64,000 nucleotides of DNA from Streptomyces hundungensis (GTDB lineage Bacteria; Actinomycetota; Actinomycetes; Streptomycetales; Streptomycetaceae): positions 4,278,001-4,342,000 of the forward strand of contig NZ_CP032698.1 in assembly GCF_003627815.1 (NCBI RefSeq), written 5' to 3'. Below are positions 36,723-46,323 of this stretch, one piece after another. Numbering within the stretch: the first letter of the stretch is position 1; every line of letters begins with the position of its first letter. The position numbers were made by a program, and so were the translations under genes. Under the pieces are notes generated by a model. The model saw only the letters and a list, made by a program, of their open reading frames with translations. It ran no database searches and had not been told where the DNA came from.

Positions 36723-36985
36723 GTGGAACCCACCTCCTTTGGACTCAGCGGCCACGGTCGTTCCGTGGCAGGAGGGTCGTGATGCGTAAGCAACGGTATC
36801 GGCCCCCACTGACAATCCCCTCCGTGAGGAGCGGGAGGGCATGCGGGCACGGCTGACACCGGTGCAGACCGTCCAGAGTACCTGTTGACCCGCTTCCGGT
36901 TGAAATCCAGTGGGCAGGGGACGCAATCTGTACACATCGGTGTGTGCGGCGTCACCCTTCGCCGCTTTCCGCCAGGAGGTGCCCC

Positions 36986-37303
36986 ATGGCACAAGCAGTG
37001 CGACCGAACGCCCCCGTCTCCCTCTTCGCCACCGACGGCAGGCCCCACCCGCTCCAGGACACGTTCGCGGCCGTCACGGTCGTCCTGGGCGTGCTGGCCT
37101 TCACCACGGCGTGGTTCTACAACCTCCACCTGCTCAGCTCGTGGGCCGGCCTGATCGGCATCGTCACCGGCGCGTACGGGCAGTTCATCTCGGCGACGAC
37201 GCGCGAGCGGTTCCTGTTGATCCTCGGGCTCGGCGCATCCGCCGTCGGCTTCTTCCTCGGCATGGCCCACGGCGGCCTCTTCGGTGGTGTCGTCGGCGGC
37301 TGA
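36986..37303 (+). CDS. Small membrane protein
   Basis: A 105-residue protein with three hydrophobic segments: [41 protein letters not shown] and [26 protein letters not shown]. The N-terminal 25 residues are soluble. I do not recognise a named family, although the position between rpsF and femX is where Streptomyces have a small integral membrane protein. AGGAGGTGCCCC precedes ATG 36986, which decides the start. Confidence 0.78.
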   Translation: MAQAVRPNAPVSLFATDGRPHPLQDTFAAVTVVLGVLAFTTAWFYNLHLLSSWAGLIGIVTGAYGQFISATTRERFLLILGLGASAVGFFLGMAHGGLFGGVVGG

Positions 37304-37451
37304 CGGCCGCGCGACACCCGTCCCCGCCACGGAATCCCGCGCGGCACAGAGCCGTACGGCCATCCGGGGCGCTCCTGTGGCCCAGTAGGCTTCGGCACGA
37401 GAGCCGGAGCCCCTGACCCCATGGGGACACACCTGCCGAGGAGCGCCCCGC

Positions 37452-38570
37452 ATGAGCCTGACCCTGAGGACCATCAGCCGTGAGCAGCATCTGGCGTACA
37501 TCCAGACCCTGCCCGCGGCGAGCCACTGCCAGGTCCCGGCGTGGGCTGACGTCAAGACGGAGTGGCGTTCGGAGAGCCTCGGCTGGTTCGACAAGAACGA
37601 GCAGCTCGTAGGCGCCGGCCTGGTCCTCTACCGTCAGCTCCCCAAGGTCAAGCGCTACTTGGCGTATCTGCCCGAGGGCCCGGTCATCAACTGGTACGCG
37701 CCCAACCTGGACGAGTGGCTGAAGCCGATGCTCGCGCACCTCAAGCAGCAGGGTGCGTTCTCGGTGAAGATGGGCCCGCCGGTGGTCATCCGCCGCTGGG
37801 ACTCGACGGCCATCAAGTCCGGTATCCAGGACCCCGATGTGAAGCGCCTGCGCGACGTCGAGGCCACTCACATCGAGCCGCGCGCCTTCGAAGTCGCCGA
37901 CCGGCTGCGCAAGATGGGCTGGCAGCAGGGCGAGGACGGCGGCGCCGGGTTCGGCGACGTCCAGCCGCGCTACGTCTTCCAGGTGCCGCTCGCCAACCGC
38001 TCGCTCGACGACGTCCTCAAGGGCTTCAATCAGCTGTGGCGCCGCAACATCAAGAAGGCCGAGAAGGCCGGCGTCGAGGTCGTCCAGGGCGGCTACGAGG
38101 ACCTCGCCGAGTGGCAGCGCCTGTACGAGATCACCGCGGTGCGCGACCACTTCCGCCCGCGCCCGCTGTCGTACTTCCAGCGCATGTGGACCGTCCTCAA
38201 CTCCGAGGACCCCAACCGGATGCGGCTCTACTTCGCGCGCCACAACGGTGTGAACCTCTCGGCCGCGACGATGCTCGTCGTCGGTGGGCACGTCTGGTAC
38301 TCCTACGGCGCCTCCGACAACATCGGCCGCGAGGTGCGGCCCTCCAACGCGATGCAGTGGCGGATGCTCCGCGACGCCTACGCGATGGGCGCGACCGTCT
38401 ATGACCTGCGCGGCATTTCCGACTCCCTGGACGAGACCGACCACCTCTTCGGTCTCATCCAGTTCAAGGTGGGCACCGGTGGTGAGGCGGCCGAGTACCT
38501 CGGCGAGTGGGACTTCCCGCTGAACAAGCTGCTCCACAAGGCGCTGGACATGTATATGTCGCGCCGCTGA
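37452..38570 (+). CDS. femX: FemX-type peptidoglycan bridge aminoacyltransferase
   Basis: A 372-residue FemABX-fold protein, two GNAT-like subdomains: MSLTLRTISREQHLAYIQTLPAASHCQVPAWADVKTEW, then PPVVIRRWDST, a basic FNQLWRRNIKKAEKAGVEV stretch, and the C-terminal YSYGASDNIGREVRPSNAMQWRMLRDAYAMGATVYDLRG, the hallmark of the Fem family. In Streptomyces coelicolor FemX attaches the first glycine of the cross-bridge to the LL-DAP of lipid II using Gly-tRNA. It is followed 64 bases later by a racemase-like gene, implying a cell-wall unit. Confidence 0.92.
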   Translation: MSLTLRTISREQHLAYIQTLPAASHCQVPAWADVKTEWRSESLGWFDKNEQLVGAGLVLYRQLPKVKRYLAYLPEGPVINWYAPNLDEWLKPMLAHLKQQGAFSVKMGPPVVIRRWDSTAIKSGIQDPDVKRLRDVEATHIEPRAFEVADRLRKMGWQQGEDGGAGFGDVQPRYVFQVPLANRSLDDVLKGFNQLWRRNIKKAEKAGVEVVQGGYEDLAEWQRLYEITAVRDHFRPRPLSYFQRMWTVLNSEDPNRMRLYFARHNGVNLSAATMLVVGGHVWYSYGASDNIGREVRPSNAMQWRMLRDAYAMGATVYDLRGISDSLDETDHLFGLIQFKVGTGGEAAEYLGEWDFPLNKLLHKALDMYMSRR

Positions 38571-38634
38571 CCGGTTGCGTAACCTCGTTCCTCGTACCTC
38601 CCACATCGCAGCCATCAGAAAGGTCCGGACGGCC

Positions 38635-39666
38635 ATGGCGCTCACCCTCTATGTCGACTCCGCTCGCTGGCGGGCGCACCAGAAGTCCGTGATCGACCAG
38701 TTCCCGGGCATCGTCCCGGTCTGCAAGGGCAATGGCTACGGCTTCGGCCACGAGCGGCTCGCGGACGAGGTGTCCCGGTTCGGCTCGGACATCCTGGCGG
38801 TCGGCACCACCTACGAAGCCGCCAAGATCAAGGACTGGTTCAGCGGTGATCTGCTCGTCCTGACGCCGTTCCGGCGCGGCGAGGAGCCGGTGCCGCTGCC
38901 CGACCGGGTCATCCGCTCGGTCTCCTCGGTGGACGGTGTGCACGCCCTGGTGGGCGCCCGCGTGGTCATCGAGTGCATGAGCTCGATGAAGCGCCACGGC
39001 GTGAAGGAGGAGGAGCTCGGCATGCTCCGCTCCGCCATCGAGGACGTACGCCTCGAAGGCTTTGCGCTGCACCTTCCGCTGGACCGCACCGACGGCTCGG
39101 ACGCCGTCGAGGAGGTCATCACCTGGATGGACCGGCTGCGCGCGGCCCGGCTGCCGCTGCACACCATGTTCGTCAGCCATCTGCGCGCCGAGGAGCAGGC
39201 CCGGTTGCAGCAGCAGTTCCCGCAGACCCGCTTCCGGGCGCGCATCGGGACGCGGCTGTGGCTCGGCGACCACGAGGCGACCGAGTACCGGGGCTCCGTC
39301 CTCGACGTCACCCGGGTCACCAAGGGCGACCGGTTCGGCTACCGCCAGCAGAAGGTCGCCTCCGACGGCTGGCTGGTCGTGGTCGCCGGCGGCACCTCGC
39401 ACGGCGTGGGCCTCGAGGCACCGAAGGCGCTGCACGGAGTGATGCCCCGGGCCAAGGGCGTCGCCCGCGCGGGGCTCGCCACCGTCAACCGCAACCTGTC
39501 GCCGTTCGTCTGGGCGGGCAAGCAGCGCTGGTTCGCGGAGCCCCCGCACATGCAGGTCTCGATCCTGTTCGTGCCGTCGGACTCCCAGGAGCCGCGCGTG
39601 GGCGATGAGTTGGTGGCCCATCTGCGCCACACCACCACCCAGTTCGACCGGCTCGTCGAGCGCTAG
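38635..39666 (+). CDS. Alanine-racemase-like PLP protein
   Basis: A 343-residue protein with the alanine racemase N-terminal barrel: MALTLYVDSARWRAH, the PLP-lysine motif VPVCKGNGYGFGHERLADE, LAVGTTYEA, then SMKRHGVKEEELGML. The C-terminal domain GDRFGYRQQKVASDGWLVVVAGGTSHGVGLE is a shorter relative of the racemase beta domain. The gene is adjacent to femX, so it may supply or recognise a cell-wall amino acid. Whether it racemises alanine is unproven; it differs from canonical Alr in length and in the C-terminal half. A 17-bp stem terminator follows. Confidence 0.8.
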   Translation: MALTLYVDSARWRAHQKSVIDQFPGIVPVCKGNGYGFGHERLADEVSRFGSDILAVGTTYEAAKIKDWFSGDLLVLTPFRRGEEPVPLPDRVIRSVSSVDGVHALVGARVVIECMSSMKRHGVKEEELGMLRSAIEDVRLEGFALHLPLDRTDGSDAVEEVITWMDRLRAARLPLHTMFVSHLRAEEQARLQQQFPQTRFRARIGTRLWLGDHEATEYRGSVLDVTRVTKGDRFGYRQQKVASDGWLVVVAGGTSHGVGLEAPKALHGVMPRAKGVARAGLATVNRNLSPFVWAGKQRWFAEPPHMQVSILFVPSDSQEPRVGDELVAHLRHTTTQFDRLVER

Positions 39667-39691
39667 TCCCGCCTTCTGGCACCCACGACAT

Positions 39692-39733
39692 CGGGCCCCT
39701 GACCGACGACAGCCGCCGTCGGTCAGGGGCCCG
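39692..39733. terminator. Bidirectional terminator hairpin
   Basis: CGGGCCCCTGACCGACG pairs perfectly with CGTCGGTCAGGGGCCCG (17-bp stem, 8-base loop), between the racemase-like gene and the convergent GT87 gene. Confidence 0.8.
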
Positions 39734-39750
39734 AGCCTTGCCCCCGTCCC

Positions 39751-41259
39751 CTAGGAGACGGGGGTGCTCGTGCCCCATTCGACCCGCGACCCCTGTTCGA
39801 GCAGGGCCGCGTGACGTGGCGGATGTGCGGCATGGCCCAGGACGAACACGTCCTCGGCCCGGTCCAGAACGCCGCCCGAGGGATCGTCGGAGCCGTCCCG
39901 CCGAACGACGTCGCGTTCGGGCAGCAGGATGTCGCGCACCACCACGGCGCACAGATACAGCGTGGTCAACAGATGCGCGGCGATGGCCAGTTGATAGCCC
40001 TCCGTCGGCAGTCCCTGATGCTTCTCGCCGCTCATCGTGTAGGCGAGGTACAGCCAGATCCCGAGGAAGTAGGCCACCTCTCCGGCCTGCCAGATCAGGA
40101 AGTCCCGCCAGCGCGGCCTGGCGAGCGCGGCCAGCGGGATCATCCACAGCACGTACTGCGGCGAGTAGACCTTGTTGGTGATGATGAACGCGGCGATTAC
40201 GAGGAAGGCGAGCTGGGCCAGCCGCGGACGGCGCGGCGCGGTGAGGGTGAGCACGGTGATTCCGGCGCAGGCGAGAACCATGAGGAGCATGGCCAGGGCG
40301 TTCACCATGTCGGTGTCCAGGCCCTTGCCCGTACGCTGCGAGATGATCAGCCAGAACGAACCGAAGTCGACGGACCGCTCCTGGCTGAAGGTGTAGAACT
40401 TCTTCCACCCCTCGGGCGCCAGCATCATCACCGGCAGGTTCACCACGAGCCAGCCACCTGCCGCTCCCAGCGCGGCAGCCCCGAACTCCCGCCATTTCCC
40501 TGCCCGCCAGCACAGCACGAGCAGCGGACCGAGGATCAGTACGGGGTAGAGCTTCGCGGCTGTCGCAAGCCCGATCAGAATGCCGAACGCGAGCGTCCTG
40601 CCACGCGACCACATCAGCAGGGCAGCCGCGGTGAGAGCGACGGCGAACAGGTCCCAGTTGATGGTGGCCGTGAGCGCGAAGGCCGGGGCGAGCGCCACCA
40701 GGAGGCCGTCCCAGGGGCGGCGGCGGTGCGTCCGGGCGACACATACGGCGATGACGGCCGTGCACGCCATCAGCATCCCCGCGTTGACCATCCAGTACAT
40801 CTGCTCGCGGTGCTGCATGTCGCCGCTGCCCGGCGTCAGCCAGGAGGCGACCTCCATGAACAGACCCGTGAGCACCGGATACTCGAGGTAGTTCATGTCG
40901 CCGTTGAGGCGGTCGAAGTACGGCACCAGGTTGTCCGCGAACCCGCGGAGCGAATACAGATGCGGGATGTCCGAGTAACAGGCGTGTGTGTACTGCGAAT
41001 TGGCGCCCCGGAACCATGCCCAGTCGTAGCAGGGCACCTTCTGCACCATCCCCAGCGCGAACATGCCGATCGCGACGAGCACCACCACCCTGACCGGGGT
41101 GAGCCAGTGTCGGCCGGGCCTGGCCCAGCGGCCGAGCGGGCCGCCGATCAGCTCGCTGCCGGCCGCGGCGACCTCGTCCTGCTCCGTGGGGCGCACGACG
41201 GGTTCTGCGGAGTCTCCGCGCCGGTTCCGGTACGCACGGGGGCTCGTCTCACTCGTCAT
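39751..41259 (-). CDS. Glycosyltransferase family 87-like membrane protein
   Basis: A 502-residue protein with about 11-13 hydrophobic helices and a GT-C type architecture. ALGMVQKVPCYDWAWFRG and SDIPHLYSLRGF lie in the first extracytoplasmic loop; NYLEYPVLTGLFME and LIGLATAAKLYPVLILGPL are the DUF2029/GT87 polyprenyl-phosphate-mannose-dependent transferase motifs. It probably adds mannose or another sugar to an envelope glycan. ATG 41259 (MTSETSP) is chosen over ATG 41268, which directly abuts AGG. It follows the penicillin-binding protein gene on the same strand, separated by three parS sites. Confidence 0.83.
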   Translation of the reverse strand: MTSETSPRAYRNRRGDSAEPVVRPTEQDEVAAAGSELIGGPLGRWARPGRHWLTPVRVVVLVAIGMFALGMVQKVPCYDWAWFRGANSQYTHACYSDIPHLYSLRGFADNLVPYFDRLNGDMNYLEYPVLTGLFMEVASWLTPGSGDMQHREQMYWMVNAGMLMACTAVIAVCVARTHRRRPWDGLLVALAPAFALTATINWDLFAVALTAAALLMWSRGRTLAFGILIGLATAAKLYPVLILGPLLVLCWRAGKWREFGAAALGAAGGWLVVNLPVMMLAPEGWKKFYTFSQERSVDFGSFWLIISQRTGKGLDTDMVNALAMLLMVLACAGITVLTLTAPRRPRLAQLAFLVIAAFIITNKVYSPQYVLWMIPLAALARPRWRDFLIWQAGEVAYFLGIWLYLAYTMSGEKHQGLPTEGYQLAIAAHLLTTLYLCAVVVRDILLPERDVVRRDGSDDPSGGVLDRAEDVFVLGHAAHPPRHAALLEQGSRVEWGTSTPVS

Positions 41260-41305
41260 GGCGGACATCCTGCCGTACAGCGCTGTGGATGCGGGGAGCG
41301 GCTGT

Positions 41306-41319
41306 GTTTCACGTGAAAC
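41306..41319. other. parS site, perfect
   Basis: GTTTCACGTGAAAC; first of three sites spaced 23 and 24 bp apart. Confidence 0.92.
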
Positions 41320-41328
41320 CAGGAGACC

Positions 41329-41342
41329 GTTTCACGTGAAAC
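41329..41342. other. parS site, perfect
   Basis: GTTTCACGTGAAAC in an 18-bp palindrome; middle of the triplet. Confidence 0.92.
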
Positions 41343-41377
41343 GGGGGGTGACGTTTCACGTGAAACGTCACCCCCCG
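41342..41377. terminator. 36-bp parS-centred palindrome after the PBP gene
   Basis: Perfect 18-bp arms (CGGGGGGTGACGTTTCAC and complement), 17 bases beyond the PBP stop codon. It would form a strong hairpin in the transcript and probably ends PBP transcription. Confidence 0.55.
41353..41366. other. parS site, perfect
   Basis: GTTTCACGTGAAAC; third of the triplet and centre of the 36-bp palindrome. Confidence 0.92.
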
Positions 41378-41393
41378 CCATCAGTAAGCGGAT

Positions 41394-44102
41394 CTAGCCG
41401 CCGGTCCCTCCGAACCAGGCGCCGCCGGGGCCGCCCCCTCCCGGACCGCCGCCGGGTTTCGTTTTCGTCGGCGACGGGCTCACGGTCGCCCCGCCGTCGG
41501 TTCCACCATCCGTCGGGCCCTGGTTGGTGGTGCCGCCGGTCGTGTCGTTGCAGGTCCAGTCCCACTTGCTGCACGAGTGGGTCGGCGTCGGCGACGGCGG
41601 GGGCATCGAGGGGGTGATGGACGGCTTCGGGGTCGGTGTCGGGGAGGGAGCAGCGGAGCTCGGGGTCGGGGACGGGGTGGGGCTGGGGGACATGCCACCG
41701 CCGTACACCTTGTCGCCGATCTTCTGGGGAGCGGGGAACGATTCGGCGGGGGAGTTGCCGAGCGCCTGCTCCATGTAGTCGTGCCAGATGGTCGACGGGA
41801 ACGAGGCGCCGTGGATCTTGTCCTGGCCACCCGTTCCGAACATCTTCAGGAACTCGCGCTTCTTGCTGGTCTCGTTGTCGTCGAGGCGGTACATGCCGAC
41901 GGCCGTCGCGTACTGCGGGGTGTAGCCCACGAACCAGGCCGACCGGTTGCCGTCGGTGGTACCCGTTTTGCCCGCCACCTGCCGCCCGCTGAGCTTGGCG
42001 TTGGTTCCCGTGCCCTTTTCGACGACGTTCTTCAGGACGTCCGTGACGTTGTTGGCCACGGCGGCGGGGAAGGCGCTCTTGGTCTGGTCCTCGTGCTGGT
42101 AGATGGTCTTGCCGTCCTTCCTCACCTCCGTCACCGAGAACGGATCGCGTTGCGTGCCACTGGCAGCGAACGTGGCGTACGCACCGGCCATGCGGATCGC
42201 GCTGGGCGAGGACGTACCGATGGAGAACGACGGCACGCTGGAGGAGGCCATGCTGGTCTTGCTGTCGCGCAGCCCGGCGGCCATGGCGGCCTGCTTCACC
42301 TTGTCGGTGCCGACGTCCATACCGAGCTGGACGTAGGGGGTGTTCACCGACTCCTGCATCGCGTAGCGCAGGTCGATGGCGTAGCTCGGCGGGTTGTAGG
42401 ACTGGTCACCATCGTTGGTCTGGAGCCACTCCTTGCCCTCCTGGTCCTTCCAGATGGTCCCGTCGTAGTTCTTGATCTTCAGCTTGTTCTTGCCGCTGTA
42501 GATGCTGTCCGGAGAGACGGGCGTCCGGGACGAGTCGCTCTGCGAGGCCGGCTTGTCGGGGTCGCGCTTTCCGTACTGCATCGCGGCCGCAAGCACGAAC
42601 GGCTTGAAGGTCGAGCCGACCTGGGCACCGGTTTCGTCGGCGTTGTTGGTGAAGTGCTTGGTCGCGTCGTCGCCGCCGTAAATGGCCACGATGGCCCCGG
42701 CCTTCACATCCACCGAAGCGGCACCGAACTGGACGAAGGTGTCCTTCTCGGGGCGCTTCTTGGGGTCGATGTTCTTGTCCCGGACCTTCTTGACCACGCT
42801 CTCCATCTCCTGGACCTTCTTCTTGTCGAAGGTCGTGTAGATCTGGTAGCCGCCCTTGGCCAGGTCGATGTCGGGGTTGCTGTTCTTCGCGGACGCCTGG
42901 GCGAGGGACACCAGGTAGCCGATCTGCCCGCCCAGATTCGCGTTCTTCTTCGGCTTGTCGGGCATCGGGAACGTCTGGTACTTGGCGCGCTCGGCCGCGT
43001 CCATGTGCTTGTCCTTGACCTCTTGGTCGAGGATCCAGCCCCAGCGCTCGGTGGCGTTCTTGGTGTTCTGTTCGGCGGTCGCCAGCGGGTCGATCTCGGG
43101 GGCGCCGGCCGGGTCGAAGTACGTCGCTCCCTTGAGGAGCGAGGCGAGGAAGGCGCACTGGCTCGGGTCGAGGTCCTTGGCGTCCTTGCCGTAGTACGTA
43201 CGGGCTGCGGCCTGGAGACCGTAGGCGCCGCGACCGTAGTACGCGGTGTTCAGGTACCCGGCCATGATCTCGCTCTTCGGCCGGGTCGCGCCGACCTTGA
43301 TGGAGATGAAGAGCTCTTTGAACTTACGGGTGATCGTCTGCGACTGGTCGTTGAGCTGCGCGTTCTTCACGTACTGCTGCGTGATGGTCGAGCCGCCCTG
43401 GGTCTGGCCGCCCTTGGCCATGTTCACCAGGGCGCGCGCGATGCCCTGGGGGTCGACGCCGCTGTCGGTCTCGAAGGTCTTGTTCTCGGCCGAGATGACG
43501 GCGTACCGCATCGCCGTCGGGATCTGCTCGTACGGGATGATCTGGCGGTTGACCTCCCCGCCGGTGGCGACCATCTGTGACTTGTCGGACCAGAAGTAGA
43601 CGTTGTTCTGGGCCTTCGCCGCCTGGGCCACGTCCGGGATGGCCACCATGTAGTAGGCCACCCCGATGACGGCGATCAGCACGCCGAAACATCCCAGGGC
43701 GCACGCGCTGACGAGCTTCCAGGAGGGCATCCAGCGACGCCACCCGTGCTTGCCGAAGCGGGGGTAGTCGATGAACCGCTTCTTGGACGGCCGACCGCCG
43801 CCCGCGTCACCCGCACCGCCCCGTCCCGCCCGGCGCCCGGGTCCCGAAGGCGGCCCGGCGCCGTCGGGGGCGCGCCTGCGTCCGCCACCCCGCTGGGCCC
43901 GCCGTGCCTCGGCCCGGCCGCCATAGGCGGTCTCGTCCGCACCCGAGGCAGACGGTGACCCGTGCGAGGCGGACAGCGAGGGGCCCGCGGATCCGGCTGC
44001 CGGCCGGGCCGCCCTGCGACCGGAGGGCTGCTGCGCGGCGCGCCGGGCCGCGGCCCGCCCACCGCCCTGGGGCTGCGGCGGTTTGCGACGGTGCTCGCTC
44101 AT
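41394..44102 (-). CDS. Class A penicillin-binding protein
   Basis: A 902-residue bifunctional peptidoglycan synthase. Residues 1-125 are a basic Arg/Gly/Ala-rich cytoplasmic tail; the membrane anchor is 129-153. The GT51 glycosyltransferase has Glu206 in RYAVISAENKTFETDSGVD and GGSTITQQ (236-243). The transpeptidase has Ser497-Thr-Phe-Lys500, SVN (585-587) and KTGT (712-715). The C-terminal 110 residues are a Ser/Pro/Thr then Gly-rich extracellular tail with SPSPTPSPTPSS repeats and two Cys. ATG 44102 follows GAGGAG; the 60-residue upstream extension is not protein-like. Confidence 0.93.
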   Translation of the reverse strand: MSEHRRKPPQPQGGGRAAARRAAQQPSGRRAARPAAGSAGPSLSASHGSPSASGADETAYGGRAEARRAQRGGGRRRAPDGAGPPSGPGRRAGRGGAGDAGGGRPSKKRFIDYPRFGKHGWRRWMPSWKLVSACALGCFGVLIAVIGVAYYMVAIPDVAQAAKAQNNVYFWSDKSQMVATGGEVNRQIIPYEQIPTAMRYAVISAENKTFETDSGVDPQGIARALVNMAKGGQTQGGSTITQQYVKNAQLNDQSQTITRKFKELFISIKVGATRPKSEIMAGYLNTAYYGRGAYGLQAAARTYYGKDAKDLDPSQCAFLASLLKGATYFDPAGAPEIDPLATAEQNTKNATERWGWILDQEVKDKHMDAAERAKYQTFPMPDKPKKNANLGGQIGYLVSLAQASAKNSNPDIDLAKGGYQIYTTFDKKKVQEMESVVKKVRDKNIDPKKRPEKDTFVQFGAASVDVKAGAIVAIYGGDDATKHFTNNADETGAQVGSTFKPFVLAAAMQYGKRDPDKPASQSDSSRTPVSPDSIYSGKNKLKIKNYDGTIWKDQEGKEWLQTNDGDQSYNPPSYAIDLRYAMQESVNTPYVQLGMDVGTDKVKQAAMAAGLRDSKTSMASSSVPSFSIGTSSPSAIRMAGAYATFAASGTQRDPFSVTEVRKDGKTIYQHEDQTKSAFPAAVANNVTDVLKNVVEKGTGTNAKLSGRQVAGKTGTTDGNRSAWFVGYTPQYATAVGMYRLDDNETSKKREFLKMFGTGGQDKIHGASFPSTIWHDYMEQALGNSPAESFPAPQKIGDKVYGGGMSPSPTPSPTPSSAAPSPTPTPKPSITPSMPPPSPTPTHSCSKWDWTCNDTTGGTTNQGPTDGGTDGGATVSPSPTKTKPGGGPGGGGPGGAWFGGTGG

Positions 44103-44412
44103 CGAACGACTACTCCTCGGGCAGGCGAGAGCGCCTGGAAACGGCAGCTGATTTCCTGTCCCCCCGGTGCACGCGACGGCCCCGCGAAGGACACGGTCGC
44201 GCTGCGTCCCGTGTGCCGATGGCGTTGAACACGCCGACGTCCCCCTGACGCCACTCGGCACACAGTGATCTGCATGGCGCACAGACTACGCACGCTCAAA
44301 ACCTCCCTAGGGCCGAAGTTCACCCCAAATCAGGCAACTTGCTGCCTATGAATTGAGGATGTGACGCCGTTCACCATGGCCCCTCTTGCCGCAGCTGCCG
44401 CACCGCCCTATC

Positions 44413-44443
44413 GTGCTGATGTATCGAGTCGATACATCAGCAC
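44413..44443. promoter_or_regulatory. 31-bp perfect palindrome, probable PadR operator
   Basis: Arms GTGCTGATGTATCGA and TCGATACATCAGCAC around a single G. It contains ATGTATCGA/TCGATACAT, which resembles PadR-family operators, and ends 35 bases before the PadR start codon. The remaining part of the 376-base gap (44103-44412) should hold the PBP promoter; there I see only a weak AGGCAACTTGCTGCCT dyad. Confidence 0.7.
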
Positions 44444-44478
44444 GGCATAAAGGTCCCCGACTGCCGAGGAGGCGAAGG

Positions 44479-45165
44479 ATGAGCAGGCGCTCCGGCATCC
44501 TCGAATTCGCCGTACTCGGCCTGCTCCGTGAGGCCCCCATGCACGGTTACGAGCTGCGCAAGCGGCTCAACACCTCGCTGGGGATCTTCCGGGCCTTCAG
44601 TTACGGGACCCTCTACCCCTGCCTCAAGACACTGGTCGCCAACGGCTGGTTGATCGAGGAGCCGGGCAGCGCTCCCGAGGACGCGCTCGCCGCTTCACTC
44701 GCAGGGCGCCGCGCCAAGATCGTCTACCGGTTGACGGCGGAAGGTAAGGAGCACTTCGAGGAGCTGCTCTCCCACACCGGCCCCGACACCTGGGAGGACG
44801 AGCACTTCGCCGCCCGTTTCGCCTTCTTCGGCCAGACGGAGCGAGAGGTGCGGATGCGCGTGCTGGAAGGTCGTCGCAGCCGGCTGGAGGAGCGCCTCGA
44901 GAAGATGCGCGCCTCCCTGGCCCGTACGCGCGAGCGCCTGGACGACTACACGCTTGAGCTCCAGCGCCACGGCATGGAGTCCGTGGAGCGCGAAGTGCGC
45001 TGGCTGAACGAGCTCATCGAGAGCGAGCGGGCGGGACGGGATCAGCGATCCGGCCCCGCCACCGGCTCCGCTCAGCAGGACCACCACACATCAGGAGAGA
45101 CGGGCGGTCTGCCCCGGCACCGGGACAGCACCCGGCCGGATCCGTCCGAGGACACCGCCAACTGA
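44479..45165 (+). CDS. PadR-family transcriptional regulator
   Basis: A 228-residue PadR-s1/VirR4-type protein. The N-terminal winged helix is [56 protein letters not shown], followed by a helical C-terminal dimerisation coiled coil ([49 protein letters not shown]) and a disordered 40-residue tail. GAGGAGGCGAAGG precedes ATG 44479. It sits 50 bases before the inositol-phosphate synthase gene, and probably represses its own operon through the 31-bp palindrome upstream. Confidence 0.88.
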   Translation: MSRRSGILEFAVLGLLREAPMHGYELRKRLNTSLGIFRAFSYGTLYPCLKTLVANGWLIEEPGSAPEDALAASLAGRRAKIVYRLTAEGKEHFEELLSHTGPDTWEDEHFAARFAFFGQTEREVRMRVLEGRRSRLEERLEKMRASLARTRERLDDYTLELQRHGMESVEREVRWLNELIESERAGRDQRSGPATGSAQQDHHTSGETGGLPRHRDSTRPDPSEDTAN

Positions 45166-45215
45166 AGGCCCTGCGCACGCAGGACTTCGAAGAGATCGAA
45201 CAGGGAGCAACCGGA

Positions 45216-46298
45216 ATGGGTTCGGTTCGCGTAGCCATCGTCGGCGTGGGCAACTGCGCCGCCTCGCTGGTGCAGGGCGTCGAGTACTACAAGGACGCCG
45301 ACCCGGCCGCCAAGGTCCCGGGTCTGATGCATGTCCAGTTCGGCGACTACCACGTCGGTGACGTGGAGTTCGTCGCCGCGTTCGACGTCGACGCCAAGAA
45401 GGTCGGCCTCGACCTCTCGGACGCCATCGGCGCCAGCGAGAACAACACCATCAAGATCTGCGACGTCCCGAACAAGGGCGTCACGGTCCAGCGCGGCCAC
45501 ACCCTGGACGGTCTCGGCAAGTACTACCGCATGACCATCGAGGAGTCCGCCGAGGCTCCCGTGGACGTCGTGCAGGTCCTCAAGGACAAGCAGGTCGACG
45601 TTCTGATCTGCTACCTGCCGGTCGGTTCCGAGGACGCCGCGAAGTTCTACGCGCAGTGCGCCATCGACGCCAAGGTCGCGTTCGTCAACGCCCTTCCGGT
45701 CTTCATCGCCGGCACCAAGGAGTGGGCGGACAAGTTCACCGAGGCGGGCGTCCCGATCGTCGGCGACGACATCAAGTCGCAGGTCGGCGCCACCATCACG
45801 CACCGCGTGATGGCGAAGCTGTTCGAGGACCGCGGTGTCCGTCTTGAGCGCACCATGCAGCTCAACGTCGGCGGCAACATGGACTTCAAGAACATGCTCG
45901 AGCGCGACCGCCTCGAGTCCAAGAAGATCTCGAAGACGCAGGCCGTCACCTCGCAGATCCCGGACCGCGACATGGGCGAGAAGAACGTCCACATCGGTCC
46001 CTCGGACTACGTGGCCTGGCTGGACGACCGCAAGTGGGCGTACGTGCGCCTCGAGGGCCGCGCCTTCGGTGACGTTCCGCTGAACCTGGAGTACAAGCTC
46101 GAGGTCTGGGACTCCCCGAACTCCGCGGGTGTCATCATCGACGCCCTGCGCGCCGCGAAGATCGCCAAGGACCGCGGCATCGGCGGCCCGATCCTCTCCG
46201 CGTCGAGCTACTTCATGAAGTCCCCGCCGGTGCAGTACTTCGACGACGAGGCCTACGCGAACGTCGAGAAGTTCATCAAGGGCGAGGTCGAGCGCTAG
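45216..46298 (+). CDS. ino1: Inositol-3-phosphate synthase
   Basis: A 360-residue NAD-dependent enzyme making inositol-3-phosphate from glucose-6-phosphate, feeding phosphatidylinositol and mycothiol synthesis. The Rossmann start is [62 protein letters not shown] and [13 protein letters not shown] are the active-site blocks of the short actinobacterial MIPS family. ATG 45216 is preceded by GGGAGCAACCGGA. It lies downstream of the PadR gene, likely in one transcript, and is followed by a good terminator. Confidence 0.95.
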   Translation: MGSVRVAIVGVGNCAASLVQGVEYYKDADPAAKVPGLMHVQFGDYHVGDVEFVAAFDVDAKKVGLDLSDAIGASENNTIKICDVPNKGVTVQRGHTLDGLGKYYRMTIEESAEAPVDVVQVLKDKQVDVLICYLPVGSEDAAKFYAQCAIDAKVAFVNALPVFIAGTKEWADKFTEAGVPIVGDDIKSQVGATITHRVMAKLFEDRGVRLERTMQLNVGGNMDFKNMLERDRLESKKISKTQAVTSQIPDRDMGEKNVHIGPSDYVAWLDDRKWAYVRLEGRAFGDVPLNLEYKLEVWDSPNSAGVIIDALRAAKIAKDRGIGGPILSASSYFMKSPPVQYFDDEAYANVEKFIKGEVER

Positions 46299-46323
46299 AG
46301 CTCGCACCCCTGAGAACGGCTGA

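Noticed and set aside
41306..41366. Repeated 14-mers with short spacers, superficially CRISPR-like
   Set aside because: The repeats are perfect palindromes identical to parS, scattered over 60 kb, and there are no spacer arrays or cas genes.
44099..44323. Minus-strand open frame upstream of the PBP start
   Set aside because: Arg/Ser/Gly-rich with no recognisable feature, overlapping the PBP leader; the well-placed ribosome-binding site belongs to ATG 44102.
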